From the NCBI GenBank assembly GCA_937968015.1, contig CALBSO010000152.1:1-31596 (forward strand): a DNA stretch of 31,596 nucleotides. Reading direction: 5' to 3'. The stretch is from an uncultured Thermomicrobia bacterium (GTDB lineage: Bacteria > Chloroflexota > Chloroflexia > Thermomicrobiales > JALYUS01). Below the pieces are notes generated by a model that was given only the letters and a program-made list of their open reading frames with translations, was not told the origin of the DNA and made no database searches. The position numbers and the translations under genes are program-made. How positions within the stretch are numbered: the first letter of the stretch is position 1; every line of letters starts with the position of its first letter. Of the stretch, positions 30,016 through 31,596 are shown piece after piece.

Positions 30016-31488
30016 TTAGGTCTTCCGTGGCATCCGCGTGACCGCCCCGGAATCGCGGCGGGGGCGGTCGGAAAGGTAACCGGCGGAGGCATGGACGCTC
30101 CAAAAAGCGAGCATGGTCAGGAGCAGGCTAAAGACGATGAGGCCGTTGAAGCCCGCGATGTCCGCGAAGATGCCGCCGATCCAGGTACCGAGGAGTTGCC
30201 CGCCACCGAGGAGGAGGGAATACAGGCCCATGACCGCGCCACGCTCCCCCGGCATCTCCTCGGAGAGCGCGGCGAGGTGCGTGAGCGCGGCGGGTGCGAA
30301 GCCGCTCGCAATGATTACACAGAGCGCGATCAGCGGCAGGATGATCCAGAGCGCGTCACGCGCCCGTGCCGAGAGGGTCTGCGGGTTCTCGCCCAGCCGG
30401 TTCGTGACCGCGAGCAGGACCGAAATCGCGAGGAAGCCGCCGAGGGCGATGCGCATCGCGACCGGGCGACGCATCCGGGGGAGGATAAACGTCCAGAGCA
30501 CCATGCCGACAATCAACATCGCACCGAATGTGCCGAGCAGAACGGCGATCGCGCCCTGACTGAACCCGCCGACGAGCAACTGATGCGGGAAACGGAGGTC
30601 GGCATCCCGTTGTTTCGGCTCCAGGGTGCCGGAGGCTGCTGTCGGCAGGCTGAGCAGGAACTGGATCAATCCGAGCAGCGCGGCGAGCAGTGCGTTGACT
30701 GCCAGCCACGCTGGCACGAACGCCAGCAGCCGCGAGCGGTGCAGCAGCATGCGGTAGACGCCGAGCGCGGCCCGCCCCAGCCGTACCGGCGCGGGCGGTT
30801 CGGCGGCGACGGAGCGAACACGGCTCTCGACGACGGTCGCGCTGAGGATGAGCACCGTCAGTACATAGATCGCGAGGATACCGAAAAAGCCATGGACATC
30901 GGCGAGGCTGTACAGCACATTGCCAACCGGGATACCAATCACGACGCCGAGGACCGTCGTCACCTCGAAGGCGGTCATCACCCGAACGCGGCGCTCCTCA
31001 TCGTTGCCCGAAACATCGGCAAGGAAGCCCAGCCCGGCGGGCGCCGCGCAGGCTGCGGAAATTCCTTCCAGCAGCCGTCCGCCGGCAAAGACGAGCACGA
31101 GGACGACGCGGACCAGCCCCGTGACCTGCGTGCCCGTCACTGGCAGCAGTGTGACGAGGGCGAAGATGCCGGATGCCGCCGCGCCGCAGATGGGACTGAA
31201 GATGAGAAACGGTCGGCGGCCGAAGCGGTCCGAGAGGTTGCCGAAGATCGGCGCGAGGCCGAGTTCGCTGATGAAGAAGACGGTGACGATAATCGAGGCG
31301 ACCGTCGCGGAGCCGGTGACTTTCTGGGCGAGATAGGTGGAGAGGATGCCGTACGAGGCGCGCGCGGCGATTCGGATGATGAAGTACGAACCGATTGCCC
31401 CAACGATGCTGCGGAGTGGATGGCGTGGGCTGACCGGTTGCGGTGCGGGTGCATCCGCGCGTTGAGATTGCTCGACCGTTGACGCCAC
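30016..31488 (-). CDS. Major facilitator superfamily transporter
   Basis: A 490-residue membrane protein with about twelve hydrophobic segments. GNLSDRFGRRPFLIF is the MFS motif A between helices two and three, and AACAAPAGLGFLADVSG lies in the fourth/fifth helix region; GERGAVMGLYSLLLGGGQLLG is in the second half. An extended loop (about 215-235) links the halves. It is likely a proton-coupled exporter or importer; substrate unknown. I chose GTG 31488: AAGGAG lies six bases upstream, and the family-like region begins soon after. The longer open frame to 31569 has no ribosome site. A short palindrome TTCCGCGGAA at 31540-31549 lies 52 bases upstream; otherwise 31489-31596 holds nothing I can name. 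Confidence 0.9.
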   Translation of the reverse strand: MASTVEQSQRADAPAPQPVSPRHPLRSIVGAIGSYFIIRIAARASYGILSTYLAQKVTGSATVASIIVTVFFISELGLAPIFGNLSDRFGRRPFLIFSPICGAAASGIFALVTLLPVTGTQVTGLVRVVLVLVFAGGRLLEGISAACAAPAGLGFLADVSGNDEERRVRVMTAFEVTTVLGVVIGIPVGNVLYSLADVHGFFGILAIYVLTVLILSATVVESRVRSVAAEPPAPVRLGRAALGVYRMLLHRSRLLAFVPAWLAVNALLAALLGLIQFLLSLPTAASGTLEPKQRDADLRFPHQLLVGGFSQGAIAVLLGTFGAMLIVGMVLWTFILPRMRRPVAMRIALGGFLAISVLLAVTNRLGENPQTLSARARDALWIILPLIALCVIIASGFAPAALTHLAALSEEMPGERGAVMGLYSLLLGGGQLLGTWIGGIFADIAGFNGLIVFSLLLTMLAFWSVHASAGYLSDRPRRDSGAVTRMPRKT

Positions 31489-31596
31489 ACGCCTCTCCTT
31501 CACCCGGTAGGATACCGCACACCGCGTGCCGTCGCCACTTTCCGCGGAAGGATAGCAGGGCAATCGCATCTAAAAGGGCCGCTGTCCCCCCTCCCC

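Noticed and set aside
1..31596. CRISPR arrays, tRNA or rRNA genes, integrase or IS elements
   Set aside because: No regularly spaced direct repeats, no cloverleaf with a TTCRANNC arm in any gap, and no transposase or integrase motifs were found in either strand.

Overview
This window looks like part of a chromosome from a G+C-rich bacterium (about 60-65% G+C by eye), most likely a member of the Chloroflexota. The reasons are family-level: an L,D-transpeptidase with two Chloroflexota-style 'GWP/GDP' repeats before the catalytic domain, lipoproteins with long Ala/Thr/Pro linkers, twin-arginine-exported solute-binding protein, and intergenic spaces filled with short palindromic repeats. The lineage is an inference from style, not from a marker gene. 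No rRNA, tRNA, CRISPR array, integrase or classical insertion sequence was seen, and no gene-free stretch exceeds about 300 bases. Three clear promoters share the form TTGACG-N17-TANNNT, suggesting a normal housekeeping sigma factor.

Layout. 0.1-2.7 kb (minus): L,D-transpeptidase, tyrosine phosphatase and nucleotidyltransferase, closely spaced. 3-4.2 kb (plus): an enolase-superfamily dehydratase/racemase from its own promoter. 4.3-7.8 kb (minus): soluble histidine kinase, RraA-family aldolase, a small DUF4031-like gene and a short-chain dehydrogenase. 7.9-9.3 kb (plus): a serine beta-lactamase-fold hydrolase. 9.3-14.3 kb (plus): a decayed permease remnant, then a peptide/nickel-type ABC importer (solute-binding lipoprotein and two permeases, no ATPases). 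A DUF559 nuclease gene, bracketed by inverted 50-nt repeats, splits the importer operon. 14.4-18.9 kb: flavin reductase, Cys/Met-metabolism PLP lyase, class V aminotransferase-fold enzyme, a small ferredoxin-fold-like protein and a DUF2231 membrane protein. 18.9-25.9 kb (minus): an M14 carboxypeptidase, class III transaminase, VapBC-like pair, homocysteine S-methyltransferase-like protein and an old-yellow-enzyme/FAD reductase, all in one direction. 26.1-31.5 kb: a small DUF6176-like protein, an ABC-2 exporter (permease plus ATPase), a secreted glycoside hydrolase lipoprotein and a major facilitator transporter.

How they may work together. Most of the metabolic genes suit a scavenging heterotroph: peptide import, peptide trimming (M14), transamination, sulfur amino-acid turnover (gamma-lyase type enzyme, homocysteine methyltransferase) and breakdown of sugar acids or aromatic acids (enolase-superfamily enzyme, RraA aldolase, OYE-type reductase, SDR).

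The most unusual content is not a metabolic pathway but the repeats. At least five palindromic repeat families occupy the gaps. They supply stop codons, C-terminal or N-terminal codons and, in one case, a ribosome binding site to neighbouring genes. The best candidate for an undescribed system is the DUF559 cassette at 11916-12377: a Vsr-like nuclease gene inside a 46/50-identical inverted pair of a repeat that also occurs alone at 17681-17720 and in decayed form elsewhere. This resembles in outline the known REP/RAYT arrangement, but with a different enzyme.
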